Shown here: positions 46,341-56,164 of the stretch, in pieces
How positions within the stretch are numbered: the stretch's first letter is position 1
Layout of the letters: the number at the start of each line of letters is the position of its first letter
Source of the DNA: Bradyrhizobium viridifuturi
GTDB lineage: Bacteria; Pseudomonadota; Alphaproteobacteria; Rhizobiales; Xanthobacteraceae
Direction: 5' to 3'
DNA length: 64,000 nucleotides
NCBI RefSeq assembly: GCF_001238275.1
Contig: NZ_LGTB01000005.1
Coordinates: forward strand, 144,047 to 208,046
Position numbers and translations under genes: made by a program
The notes under the pieces: generated by a model
Database searches by the model: none
What the model was told of the DNA's origin: nothing
Seen by the model: the letters and a program-made list of their open reading frames with translations, nothing else

Positions 46341-48481
46341 TTATTCAGAACAAAGCCGCCTCGAGGCATAGGTGTATTCAAGGGCTAGTCGACGCGCCGT
46401 TTCGATGAGGTTGGCCGCCGCGCTGTGCCCCCCATCGATGTTCTCGTAATAGAAGTAAGGCTGGCCCAGGGCGGCGAGCCTCGCTGCAGCCTTGCGACCG
46501 TGCGCGGGATGCACACGATCGTCCTTGGTGGAGGTCAGAATTAAAGGCGCGGGGTATGGCTTGCCCGGCACCAGTTTCTGATAGGGCGAGTAGCCTTCGA
46601 TCCACGCGCGTTGCTCGGGAAATCGGGATCGCCGTATTCGCCGATCCAGGAGGCGCCGGCGCCCAATTTGGTGTATCGAAGCATGTCGAACAGCGGCACC
46701 TGAATGATCGCCGCGTTGAAGAGCTCGGGACGTTGGGTGATTGCGGTGCCAACGAGTAGCCCGCCCTGGCTGCCGCCAATGACGCCGAGCCGGCGCGGAC
46801 TTGTGATCTTGCGGCGGATCAGGTCCTCGCCAACGGCGATGAAATCATCCCACGTCGTCTGCTTCGCCGCCCGCTGGGCTGCTTGATGCCATTGCGGGCC
46901 AAACTCGCCGCCCCCGCGCAGATTTGCAACGACATAGGCATTGCCCTGTTCGAGCCAGAGCCGTCCCACAGGTCCTAGATAAGAGGGCAGCAGCGAAGCT
47001 TGGAACCCGCCATAGCCATAAAGAAGGGTCGGAATGGCGCCGTCAAACCTTCCGTTTTTCGGCCGCACCAGGGAATATGGAATTGCCGTGCCATCACGCG
47101 AAATCGCTTCGAACTGCTCTACGACATGCTCGGCGGCATCGAAAGCAGTCGGTGTCGTCTTCAATTCCTCGAGTTTTTGAGTTTCGGCATCAAAATACCA
47201 GAGCGACGTTGGCCTGAGATAGCTTGAGACGGCGAACATGGCCTGGTCCGCCTCGTCGGAAGCGGCTGTCACGCTGACATTGGTATGTTCGGGCAGCTGG
47301 ATCGGCGTCGCCGACCAGGCTCCCTGATCGTACTTGTAAACGAACGCTTTGCTTTGAACGTTATCCAGGATCGTCAGGATCAACAGGTTCTTTGTGAAGC
47401 TTAGCCCGCTCAGGGCCTGACGAGGCCTAGGTTTGAAGACAAGCGAGGCTTTGGCGTTCAGTGGATCCTGTTTCCATTCAGTCAGGTCATACGAAATCAC
47501 CGAGCCGGCACTGAAGCTGACATCACCCGACGGCGTCCACTCCTCGTCAAGTTTCACAAGCAGGCGATGATTCACGAGGCCTACGATCTCCGCTTTCTTC
47601 GGCAGATTGAGTTTGACGACCCCATCGGGGCGGAAGAGCACGTACTCATGCTCGAAAAACCCGATCGCTCGGATGACCCCGGTCGCATGAACATGACCTT
47701 CATTGTCTCGAAGCACCAGGGGCACCGCCTGAACATCGTTCGGTTCGCCGCGAAAGACCTCGCGCGCCTCGCTGAGCGGCTGAGCGCGTTTGAGCTCCTT
47801 GACCACAAAGGGGTAGCCGGCCTGCGTCAAGGAGCCCTCGCCCCAGTCCCGTGCAACAAGGAGCGTGTCCCGATCGACCCAGCTGACGCTTTGTTTGCCC
47901 TCTGGAAGATAAAAGCCGTCCGCAACGAAGCGCTTTGCCTCACGGTCGAACTCGCGTAGGAACGCGGCATCCTTGCCCCCGTCTGAAAGGCTGACCAAGC
48001 AGAGGCGCTCTTCAGGCGGAAGGCAGCTGGCGCCTTGAAAGATCCAGTTCTTGTTCTCGGCAACCGCCAAGGCGTCCACGTCGAGGATGGTTTCCCAACG
48101 AGGGTCCTGGCGACGATAGCTTTCAAGCGTGGTGCGCCGCCAGATGCCGCGCACATGATCCTCATCTTTCCAAAAATTCTCCAACCCGTGACGTCCCAGG
48201 GAGACATATGGAATTCGATCCTTGGCCTGCAAGATTGAGAGCGCCTGTTCGTAGAAACGGTGATAGCGAGGATCTGATTGGAGCACGCCGAGTGTTTTCT
48301 CATTCTCGGCACGGGCCCATGCCAATGCGCCCTGTCCTTCGATCTCCTCGAGCCAGAGGAATGGATCTTCGGTGACCGCCGCAGCCTTTCGCTCCTCTGA
48401 AAGTGAACGCTCCTGTGAAAGCGCAGCGGAAGTGAAGCAGGCAATCGAAAGCAGCGCTGCGGAGAGGACTGACGTGTTCAT
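46341..48481 (-). pseudogene. Secreted prolyl oligopeptidase (S9A), frameshifted
   Basis: From ATG 48481 there is a signal peptide (MNTSVLSAALLSIACFTSAA), then a beta-propeller (EDPFLWLEEIEGQGALAWAR onwards) and the alpha/beta hydrolase with the nucleophile in RLGVIGGSQGGLLVG. At GEYGDPDFP near 46621 a missing base shifts the frame; the other frame continues EQRAWIEGYSPYQKLVPGKP and STKDDRVHPAHGRK (Asp) to NIDGGHSAA (His), ending at 46341. So the triad Ser-Asp-His is split over two frames. Total about 712 residues, normal for S9A. It cleaves short proline peptides, probably in the periplasm. It may be a recent mutation or a consensus error. Neighbour of LysR and the peptide cassette, so peptide processing is a possible link. 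Confidence 0.88.
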
Positions 48482-48787
48482 GGACTTGCTCCGGCTGAGT
48501 TTGTGCGGCGACACGGGCCTGGCGCGTCAAGCAGAAGCTGCGGAAAGTACGCAACGCATGACATGGCTCGGCTCGCGCTATCTCGCGGACCGTCCACTGC
48601 AAGCTGCATGCCGACCAAAGCGCCGCAATTTTCAGCCGCTCAGGGCTGCACGACGGTGTCCGCTTGTCGACATTGGTTGCCAAGCAGACAGGCGATGTCG
48701 GCAAGGCCGAGTGTCAGACAGCACCGTCTGATCTTTTGCCGCCAAGTACCGGAACAGAGGACCGCTCGCCGCCCGCCGTCGGAACGC

Positions 48788-48910
48788 TTACCTCCAAATG
48801 CGAGGTACAATCTTCCGATATCGGGCAGACTTGTCGACGCGCGTCAGCATGACATAGAGCAGTACGTTGATCAGCAGCCAGATCGCGATCAAGCTGAGGG
48901 CTGTGCGCAT
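48788..48910 (-). CDS. Small single-pass membrane protein
   Basis: 40 residues from ATG 48910, with GGAGAT five bases upstream. One transmembrane helix (LSLIAIWLLINVLLYVMLTR) is followed by a basic tail (VDKSARYRKIVPRIWR). Such short proteins often act as membrane regulators or toxins, but no family is recognised. Confidence 0.55.
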   Translation of the reverse strand: MRTALSLIAIWLLINVLLYVMLTRVDKSARYRKIVPRIWR

Positions 48911-49102
48911 GGCGATCTCCGTTTCGTGACTGCAAGGATCCGCCGAGGTGTTCTGTTCATCATGCCGGCCAGCCCGGGCCGAAAGCACCGCGCCAGCCGC
49001 CAGTCCTGTATTGTGCCTCTCGCCTGCACCAGCAGCGCAATCCGCCGTGTGCTGTTCGCCCCGCCGGTCCCGCTTCGGCACCGGACTGTTAAGCGACCAG
49101 AA

Positions 49103-50585
49103 CTAGGTCAAGCTATCCGGTTCCGGCAGGACCCAGAGTCTGTCCTGCGTATGCCTCAATGCAGTCAAAGTCTCGGCATCTGTCCGGTACAGTGGCACTT
49201 GAGCCTCGTTGGTCCAGCCAAGGCCGAGATGGTGGAACTGATCAGCCGGAACAGTGACGCGGCTTTTGTCAAGTTCGCTAACGTAGTCCGCCGCCCAGTC
49301 GTGGATAGTATAGGATTCAATCTTGTCCATCATCGAGCGCCAGCGGGTGACACGCTCCTCAAGCGGCATGTGCGTCGCCTTCGAGATAGCGGCTGCGATC
49401 TCTTCAGGGAGATTCGGACCCACCAGAAGTGCTTCGTTCTCGTTGAAGTCTTCAGCTGCGCCCGCAAACCTGGATAGGACCAGCACGCCGGGATCCTTCG
49501 GGTCTTGTGCCGCAACATATTCTTTCGCCACAAGATTCATGCCGTCGCGCAACGGGGTCACGACGCCGACATGGGCGGCGCGGTAAGGCCGCGCGAGTGC
49601 CGCCTGGCTGAACGACTCGTTCCTGTAGTGGATTGGCCTCCACCTGTCTGTGCCATGCTCGGCATTGACCCGGTTGATCGCGCTCTCCACGTCTTCTTTA
49701 TATTTCTGATACTGCTCGACATCGGCGCGTGAGGACGTTGCGATCTGCAACAGCGAGATGCTGTGGGGTTCGGTCCTTAGCAGCTGATTGAACCCTTCGA
49801 CCCGCTTGTCGATACCCTTGGTGTAATCAAGCCGGTCCACGCCGATCGCAAACCTGGATCCCTCGAAGCTTTCCAAGCTTGACGGACTTTTTCTTGCTCT
49901 GCAGAAGAGAGATCTGCAGCGAGATAGTCTGCGAACTGCTTGGGATCGATCCCGATTGGGAACTTCTTCAGTCGCGTCTGACCGCGCTCCGTGGTGACGA
50001 CGCCATCCCTGGTTTCCAGTCCGAAATGGGTTCGGAGATACGCCGGGTAGTTGTTCAGATCCCGGTTGGTCTGGAATCCGAGCAGGTCATACTTCAGCGT
50101 CGATTTCATCAGTTCGCGATGATTGGGCACGCGCTCGACCATGTCGGGCTCGGACCACGGCGTGTGAAGGAAGAAGCCGGTCGGCCGGTCGATGCCGAGT
50201 TCATGCAGTCGGGCTCCGAGCGGGAGCAAGGTCCCGTCGCCCCGGTTTTCCGAGGAGCCGACCCACACCGCGCCGGACCGTTGCACGACCGGCTCGAGGG
50301 CGGCGGCAAGGCCGCCGGTCTGGGGTTACTGAGGTCGAAGGGCGCAACGCGGTTCGAAATGACGACAAGCTTCAGATCAGGTTGCTGGTTGACCACATCT
50401 GCCACCTCATCCGAGGCAATAGAATGGGCGGGACCTGCACCGGTTTGTTCATTCGGCTCCGGCGGTATCTCGTCCAGCTGTTGGTCAAAGGCGTGCTGGT
50501 TTATGGTTTCATCTTGCTGGGCAGCGCCTGATGTACTGCCGTGAGCCAACGTTGCCGTGTCGAGCGCATCATGAATTCGAACCAT
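49103..50585 (-). pseudogene. otsA: Trehalose-6-phosphate synthase, tts-driven effector candidate, two frameshifts
   Basis: Three frames join to a GT20 enzyme. From ATG 50585 comes a 75-residue non-catalytic leader (TLAHGSTSGAAQQDETINQH), then LKLVVISNRVAPFD; a shift near 50325; ETGGLAAALEPVVQRSGAVW-like TGGLAAALEPVVQRSGAVWV, HTPWSEPDMVERVPNH and KYDLLGFQTNRDLNNY; a shift near 49875; and SRFAIGVDRLDYTKGI, TPLRDGMNLVAKEYVAAQDP. The family's UDP-glucose and glucose-6-phosphate binding blocks are present. A tts box at 50672-50691 points at it and the added leader fits a secretion signal, as in RipTPS of Ralstonia, which I recall as a type III-secreted trehalose-6-phosphate synthase. Trehalose-6-phosphate is a plant sugar signal. 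If the frameshifts are real, no enzyme is made. Confidence 0.85.
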
Positions 50586-50671
50586 CTCAAAACTCCGTTT
50601 GACGATGTTTGCGTTTGATTCAGTCGCAGATCAGCCCCGAGAGATATTCCCACGACGACAGGATCGCAGGT

Positions 50672-50691
50672 CCAGCTTTCCGGAAGCTGAC
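50672..50691 (-). promoter_or_regulatory. tts box
   Basis: Minus-strand sequence GTCAGCTTCCGGAAAGCTGG keeps GTCAGCTT and GAAAGCT of the consensus with changes at the centre and end. It lies 87 bases before the otsA ATG at 50585. Confidence 0.75.
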
Positions 50692-50954
50692 CAGTCGGGA
50701 GCCAAATAGCCGCACCGATGCCCTCATCCAGGACTTCGGCGCGATGGTTGCTCATGAGACACCGGCATCGAAGTCAGATGAAGACGTTCAGCTTCATTGC
50801 GTTGATAGGCGCACGCAGGACCTGCCCGTCAACTCGTCCCCACATGGTCGCCCCCGAAGCCACGATGTGCTCAGGTGCTCTGAGTAAGAACATATTCGCT
50901 CCCTTCGGGCTGTTGATCGGGGGCATGGCACGCAGCTGACCAATCATCCAGAGC

Positions 50955-51450
50955 TCAACTGGTATCATCGCTGCCCTTGCTCTTGTGACGAAGCAAATCA
51001 CGATAGCCGCCGCGAACGAGGCGCAGCCCCATCTGGACCAGGCGAATGGTTCGGCTGCGCAGATCATGTGTCTTCCAGCCTCGATCCGGCATGCGAGACT
51101 TGCCGAACAGGCCTTCAGCGATCGTGCGGTAGCTGTTGCCTTCGAGCCAGCCATCCACAGCACGCAGGCCAAGTATGTGCCTGTCCCGGGTGCCACTCGA
51201 CCGGGCGAGAGGGGGCCATCCGACACGGCGCTGTTCCAGCGCCAGCCAAAATCGATGAGCAGCCCGCAAACGGACATCGAAGTTGCAGTCGAGCGGCAAG
51301 TCCATGGCAACGGGCGATCTATCTGGCGAAAGCTCACTTAGCCTCAGCCGATGTTTCACTCCTCCAAGCGGCACGATGGCATGCCAACCATTGCAACAGG
51401 AAGTCCGCTCGGCGGTGAAATCGGCTTCCGCTGGCAGATCGCCAAGTCGG
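50955..51450 (-). pseudogene. DUF2285 domain fragment
   Basis: The C-terminal part in frame reads RFWLALEQRRVGWPP, HILGLRAVDGWLEGNSYRTI, AEGLFGKSRMPDRGWKTHDL and RLVQMGLRLVRGGYRDLLRH, the helix-turn-helix DUF2285 domain found in rhizobial conjugation/ICE regulators. Upstream, LGGVKHRLRLSELSPDRSPV is consistent with the family's preceding beta region, but no proper start or N-terminus is found beyond about 51450. Probably an ICE remnant. Confidence 0.7.
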
Positions 51451-51953
51451 TGCCTGGAATCGCGATGAACGGCAACTGCGCCAGTCCCGAGGGCTCTAAC
51501 GCTAGATTCATTGTGCCGGGCCTTCTGGCTGCACGCAAAATTGTTACCCGCGGCCCCGTTGAGGACCCGCTCGGTTACGCCTGGAAGGACGTTCTGCTCT
51601 ACGCAAAAGCCGCCACTGCGGCCGCCCGCAATAAATATCAGACCTGCGACCTCGCGACTCCGCTGCTGCTCGTCAACGCCAGCGACGGCCAACAGCGCTG
51701 TCCTGCAGGCGTGGACATAAAGGCTTCTTTCTGCCCAGCTTGCCGTCAGCGCTGAGTACGATTGCGTGCTCATCGGCCCTCCGATCGATGGCCTTTGTTC
51801 GATCGGAAGCGCAGGCTTTTCAACGAGCGGCCTCGTAGGAACTGCCCGCGTTGGGCAGAATATCAACGTCGGCTTGGTCCACGCGAAATAACGGCTGGAT
51901 GTCGCGGGCGTCCTTGTTCGGTGTAAATCCATGTCGAGCGACAAGAGTCACTG
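51451..51953. other. Gap upstream of polyketide synthase
   Basis: Frames on both strands (51351-51755 plus, extension of 50955-51944 minus) lack known domains. The region before 51954 may carry the synthase promoter; no clear element is seen. Confidence 0.35.
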
Positions 51954-53073
51954 ATGTCCAGAATTTTGGCTGTTGGGACGGCTTTGCCACCGTTTCGGTT
52001 CTCTCAGGCCGACCTCAAGGCTCTAGCGGGTCACCACTTCGTCTCCAGAATGGAGAAGCTGAGGAGATATCTTACCGTATTCGATCATGCGCTGGTCGAT
52101 CAGCGCTTCTTTTGCGTACCGCCCGAATGGCTTCTCGGCGAGCATCGCATAAGTGAGGCCAACCAGATATATTTGGATTGTGCGAAGGAGCTCGCATGCA
52201 AAGCGACGGTGAACTGTCTCGACCGGGCTGGCGTTAAGCCCGAGCAAGTCGATCGGGTTTTGTTCGTCTCGACGACAGGGATAGCGACGCCAAGTCTCGA
52301 CGTGGACCTGATCTTCAAGGTCGGGTTGCGACCAGATGTGGGACGGACGCCGATTTTTGGCCTCGGATGCGCTGGCGGAGCATCAGGAGTTAGTTTAGCA
52401 GGAGCCCTTTGCCGAGCAACGAACGAACGCATTCTCCTCGTTGCTGTGGAGCTGACTTCCCTTACGTTCCAACCGAATGATCTCACGCCAAAGAACGTTG
52501 TCGCCTCAAGCCTCTTTGGAGATGGTGCTGCCGCGTTATTAATCGCTCCAGCTGAAAGCGGTGCTGGCAAGCTGGATATCGTGAGAAGTACGAGTTTGCT
52601 TCACCCGGACTCGACTTCTCTAATGGGCTGGCATTTTGGCGACGCGGGATTTGAAGTCGTGGTCTCCGAGCGCATTCCGTCAATGATTAGGGAATTGATG
52701 CCACGTGCAATGAACTCGTTGCTCGCGGAGGCTGGCATCCTTCCTGGCCAAGTAAGGAGCTTTATCTTTCATCCTGGCGGCAGGAAAGTATTGGAAGTCT
52801 GTGAGCGGGGCTTGGCAGGTCCTCTGAGACTTTTTTTCCAGCTGTGAGACACTTCGACTTTATGGAAATATGTCCAGCGCAACTGTGCTATTCGTGCTGG
52901 AACGCGTGCTGGCGCATGAGGAGCAAGCGCCTGGATCTTACGGCATCTTAGGCGCCTTCGGACCAGGCTTCTCAGCCGAACTGACGCTACTGAAATGGGC
53001 TGACACGGAAGCACCACAGCCAAAGCCCGCCCACCTCGAGCAGCTGGGCAACGAATTGAAGCGGGTTGCCTAG
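51954..53073 (+). pseudogene. Type III polyketide synthase (chalcone synthase-like), two frameshifts
   Basis: From ATG 51954: ILAVGTALPPFRFSQADLKA, the active-site cysteine in PIFGLGCAGGASGVSLAG (Cys139), SLFGDGAAALLIA and the active histidine in FIFHPGGRKVLEVCE. Near 52808 the frame shifts (another frame gives LGRSSETFFPAVRHFD) and near 52858 again, after which YGNMSSATVLFVLERVLAHE brings the catalytic asparagine and the end EQLGNELKRVA at 53073. The Cys-His-Asn triad is thus spread over three frames. Such bacterial enzymes (BcsA/PhlD-like) extend acyl-CoA starters with malonyl-CoA. Length would be near 370 residues, normal. Dead unless the indels are errors. Confidence 0.85.
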
Positions 53074-53256
53074 TCGTGATCGGCATCACCAAACTGACCG
53101 CTTGGTGCTGTCGAGCGCTCGCGTGGCCGAGATGCTGCCGCTGATCAGCTCTGTGCCACGGCACCCAGCAGCGTCCGCGAGACCGCTTGCAGTTACAGCA
53201 TCGCTCCTGAACCGATCTGGCTGTCCCCTGTTAGGCAACCTCAGATGCCGATTCGA

Positions 53257-53442
53257 TCAATTCGAAACTTCGCCACGATTTAATCGCTCATGCACTGCCC
53301 TGCTGGCCTTGAAGACCGCAAAGCGCTTTTGCTCGATTTTCAGGTACTCGCCCGTTCTTGGATTGCGGCCTATGCGAGCCTGCCGAGGGCTCACCGAAAA
53401 TACTCCGAATCCCCTCAACTCGACCCGGCCACCGCGCGCCAC
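53257..53442 (-). pseudogene. IHF/HU-like DNA-binding protein fragment
   Basis: The frame gives VARGGRVELRGFGVFSVSPR then ARIGRNPRTGEYLKIEQKRF and AVFKASRAVHERLN, matching the beta-arm region of integration host factor beta (RVELRGFGxFSV, GRNPxTG). The N-terminal half is missing; the short upstream AILDEIVEG is in frame but lacks a start. Remnant copy. Confidence 0.8.
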
Positions 53443-54896
53443 CCCCTCGACGATCTCATCGAGGATTGCACAGTAGCAGCGTCCCGCCGAGCCAGGACAG
53501 CTGCCCCACCCGTTTCGTGGTTCACAATGACCGCTACACCGCGCTGTTCGTGCCCGCGGCGGAGATGAGGCGAACCACCCCGCTCAATCCGCCAGGCGCT
53601 GGCATTCGTCTCGGATCTCGGCCGGAAAACGTTCCGTGGCCCAGCGCGCGGCCTGCGAATCGGGCCTCGCCAGCGCTGCTTGGACGGTCGATGGAGCAAG
53701 CCGCTCCGTCGTCCGCCAGGGCTGCGACGACATCTCCGACGGCCCGCGAGATTTATGCTGCATCATTCGCCGTTCCCGAGGATTTTTCGCACGGCACCCA
53801 ACCCGCCTCCGCCACGATGCTCTCGAAGCTGGGCCGCTGGGGCCTCTTGCCGGACGCGGCGCAACCGGTAAAACAATACGACATTCGCGGCGAGCGCTGC
53901 TTCGCCATCATGGGGCCGGGAGGACCCAATGACGTTCGGCTCATCCATGAACCACGAATGGCGCCGACGGACGCTCCCGACGCTAGGAGCCCGTCCAGAT
54001 AGCTTTGGTATCGGGCTTGTTAATGGACGATGGCTTGCTCCAGCGACTCTTACGAGCTTGGCGACCTTATGGGCGGTGCAGATGAGCGCTACCCGTCCCG
54101 ATGAACTTGCGCACATCATCGCTCAGCGACTCCGCGTTCAACCGAATGGCGATTGCCTCTTGTTATCTAAGAGCCGGCCACCAAAGCTGCAAAGAAACGC
54201 CTAACGGCACGTTTGGCGGCATTACCCTTCGTAAGGCTCTCTCAAGCCCGGAAATATGGGAAGCATCCTCGGAGTAAAGAGGCTGCTTCCTACGTCCCAT
54301 TGAAGCCCGGTCGACTGGTCGACTGAACTGGTGCTAACGGATGACGACGGGTCTGGTGGTCTATCAACCCCAGATGCCCATCCTGGTCGTGACCTTCCGC
54401 AGCTCCTCTGGCCAACGCCGTGTTGCGACGTCGTCGATCCGCCTCGAGTCTATCTGTGCCGTATCTTCGGGATCAGCAATGGCCGGGATACCGGGCGCGA
54501 TCGCCATCGCTTTAGCGCCACCGATGACTTCCGCAGCTGAGCCAGTGCTGCGCCGACGTTGCCGCCAACACCATTGTCTTGATTATAGCTCTTGACATCA
54601 GCATCCAGCGCTTCCGCGGAAAGTCGGCCAGCAATGCCCTTCCCATTTTTTTGAGGCAGATAGTCGCTGAAACCTCAGAGAGCCGTTCATAGATCCTCCG
54701 AACTGCGCCACCGACGCTCGCTCAGTTCGCTGAGATCCTGATCCGACAGCAGCAACACCGAAAACAATCCAGAGATCGAAGAAAAATCGAACTTGTGGCG
54801 GAGGCGCGATAAACGACCCTGCCAATTCTTGCAGGAGATTTGCGGTACTTAGGTCGGTTAGCTTGCTGGGTGTTAGTCACTTTTGGAGAAATTTCA
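53443..54896. other. Long region without a supported gene
   Basis: About 1.45 kb. Frames include 53358-54002 (plus) with TMLSKLGRWGLLPDAAQPVK-like text (LSKLGRWGLLPDAAQPVKQY) that might be a decayed FAD-monooxygenase piece, and 53929-54204 (plus). Neither has a convincing family. Mostly degenerate sequence. Confidence 0.35.
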
Positions 54897-55331
54897 GTGT
54901 TGATTGTTGAAACCATTTTGAAGCCAGACCGCTTTGGCGGCATCGGACTTTTCTCTGCTACTCTTTTACCTAAAGGCACATTAGTTTGGATTCATAATCC
55001 AATCGTTGACATTGCCGTGACGCCTGAACAGTACGAAGCCCTCCCTCCAACATTTCAAGCTCTACTTGACAAGCATGCCTATCCGAGAGACCGCGATGTT
55101 GATGATGGTGTCGTAGAGTACAATGCTGACAATGCCCGCTTCATGAATCACAGCAGTCAGCCAAACACATATCAAGACGATCATTGCCGAATTTTCACGG
55201 CCCGTGACGTACAACCTGGTGAAGAACTGACTTGCGATTACTTGTCTTTCGACGCAAGGTGCGACTTATCGTGGGTTAAAGAGCTCGCGCCGAATCCTGG
55301 AGCCGGAAGGCGCCAGCCGGCGTCGGGTTGA
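54897..55331 (+). CDS. SET-domain protein, putative lysine methyltransferase
   Basis: 144 residues from GTG 54897 with GGAGA eight bases upstream; a TTG at 54840 would add 19 residues. SET motifs: RFGGIGLFSATLLPKGTLVW (GxGxF start), NARFMNHSSQPNTYQ (NHS, SAM and pseudoknot) and DVQPGEELTCDYLSF (GEELxxDY). SET proteins transfer methyl groups to lysines with SAM. Bacterial members are rare and sometimes act on host chromatin or on self proteins. No tts box was found upstream and base use is lower in GC than the neighbours (ACATTAGTTTGGATTCATAA), suggesting transfer. Confidence 0.85.
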   Translation: MLIVETILKPDRFGGIGLFSATLLPKGTLVWIHNPIVDIAVTPEQYEALPPTFQALLDKHAYPRDRDVDDGVVEYNADNARFMNHSSQPNTYQDDHCRIFTARDVQPGEELTCDYLSFDARCDLSWVKELAPNPGAGRRQPASG

Positions 55332-56164
55332 CTTTGCGGTCTGGCGACGTTGATTCCGTCGGCGAATTTGCACCGGGGAGAGGTTCGGAAGCGGTTGTCC
55401 CCATCGAGACGACGCGAGTTAAAGATCATCGTGAGCGCGGTCTTGTTCGACGTCCCTTGACGCGCACGAAAGCGCTTTCGATGACGTTGGTAGCGCTCTA
55501 CGTGGAGTTCACTACATCTGTTGCGCGAACCTAAGGCTTCGCCACTGACTCGATAATGTCCGCAACGCGTCCTGGCAGCGAAAACACTGGGCTGCTGTTA
55601 CGATTCCCTCCCGAGTCTTTAAAGGAATTGGCGAGGCGCTCATGAAGAAGCAGATCGTGCGAGCGGACGCTGCTGCCACAATGCCTCGACGACTTGAGTG
55701 ACGAGAGCAGCCCGGTTCACGTGATCGACGTATTTGTCGATGCGCTCGGCTGAGATTCCTGTCCGGGTTGTTCGCGGTCTTGAATTTGCTACCATCGCCA
55801 AGAAGGGCCTCAAGCCGCGATTCAAGTTGACCCCGCGGCTTCACCGATGCCAGAAACCAAACAGCCAGAACGCCTCGCGCCCCGGGCGACATCAAATCGA
55901 ATTGGTGGGCGAGATCATCTCGGAATCCTGGGCGAGATCAAATCGGTACACTCGGGCGAGATCCTCGGCATCCGCAGTCAGCGTTGATAAACATGCTGCT
56001 TGCCCTCAAGAGATTCGCTCCGACATCCCGTGCGGACGTCAGCACCGGCGTTCAGGCAGGCTAGCTTCGATCGTAAGCGTCCCCCTCTTGTCGAGGAAAC
56101 CTGGATTGAAATAACGTGATCTCATTGCTGTGCAGCACGCGGGCCGAAATGCATTTTGTGCGTA
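55332..56164. other. Degenerate region with short direct repeats
   Basis: No supported gene. It contains the four GGGCGAGATC repeats at 55884-55972, possibly an IS end. Confidence 0.4.
55884..55972 (+). repeat. Four direct repeats of GGGCGAGATCNNATCGG at 23-24-base spacing
   Basis: Copies start at 55884, 55907, 55930 and 55954: GGGCGACATCAAATCGA, GGGCGAGATCATCTCGG, GGGCGAGATCAAATCGG and GGGCGAGATCCTCGGC. Even spacing near 23 bases recalls transposase-binding repeats at the ends of IS21-type elements. Confidence 0.6.

Noticed and set aside
49858..49880. tts-like GTCAAGCTTGGAAAGCTTCG on the minus strand
   Set aside because: It lies inside the otsA coding region at conserved residues and lacks the central TCG.
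50955..51944. Single 329-codon minus-strand frame
   Set aside because: Only the last 160 or so codons match DUF2285; the upstream part is compositionally odd and lacks a known N-terminus.
53358..54002. 214-codon plus-strand frame
   Set aside because: A short LGRWGLLPDAAQPVKQYD segment recalls flavin monooxygenases, but the rest does not and no Rossmann motif is present.
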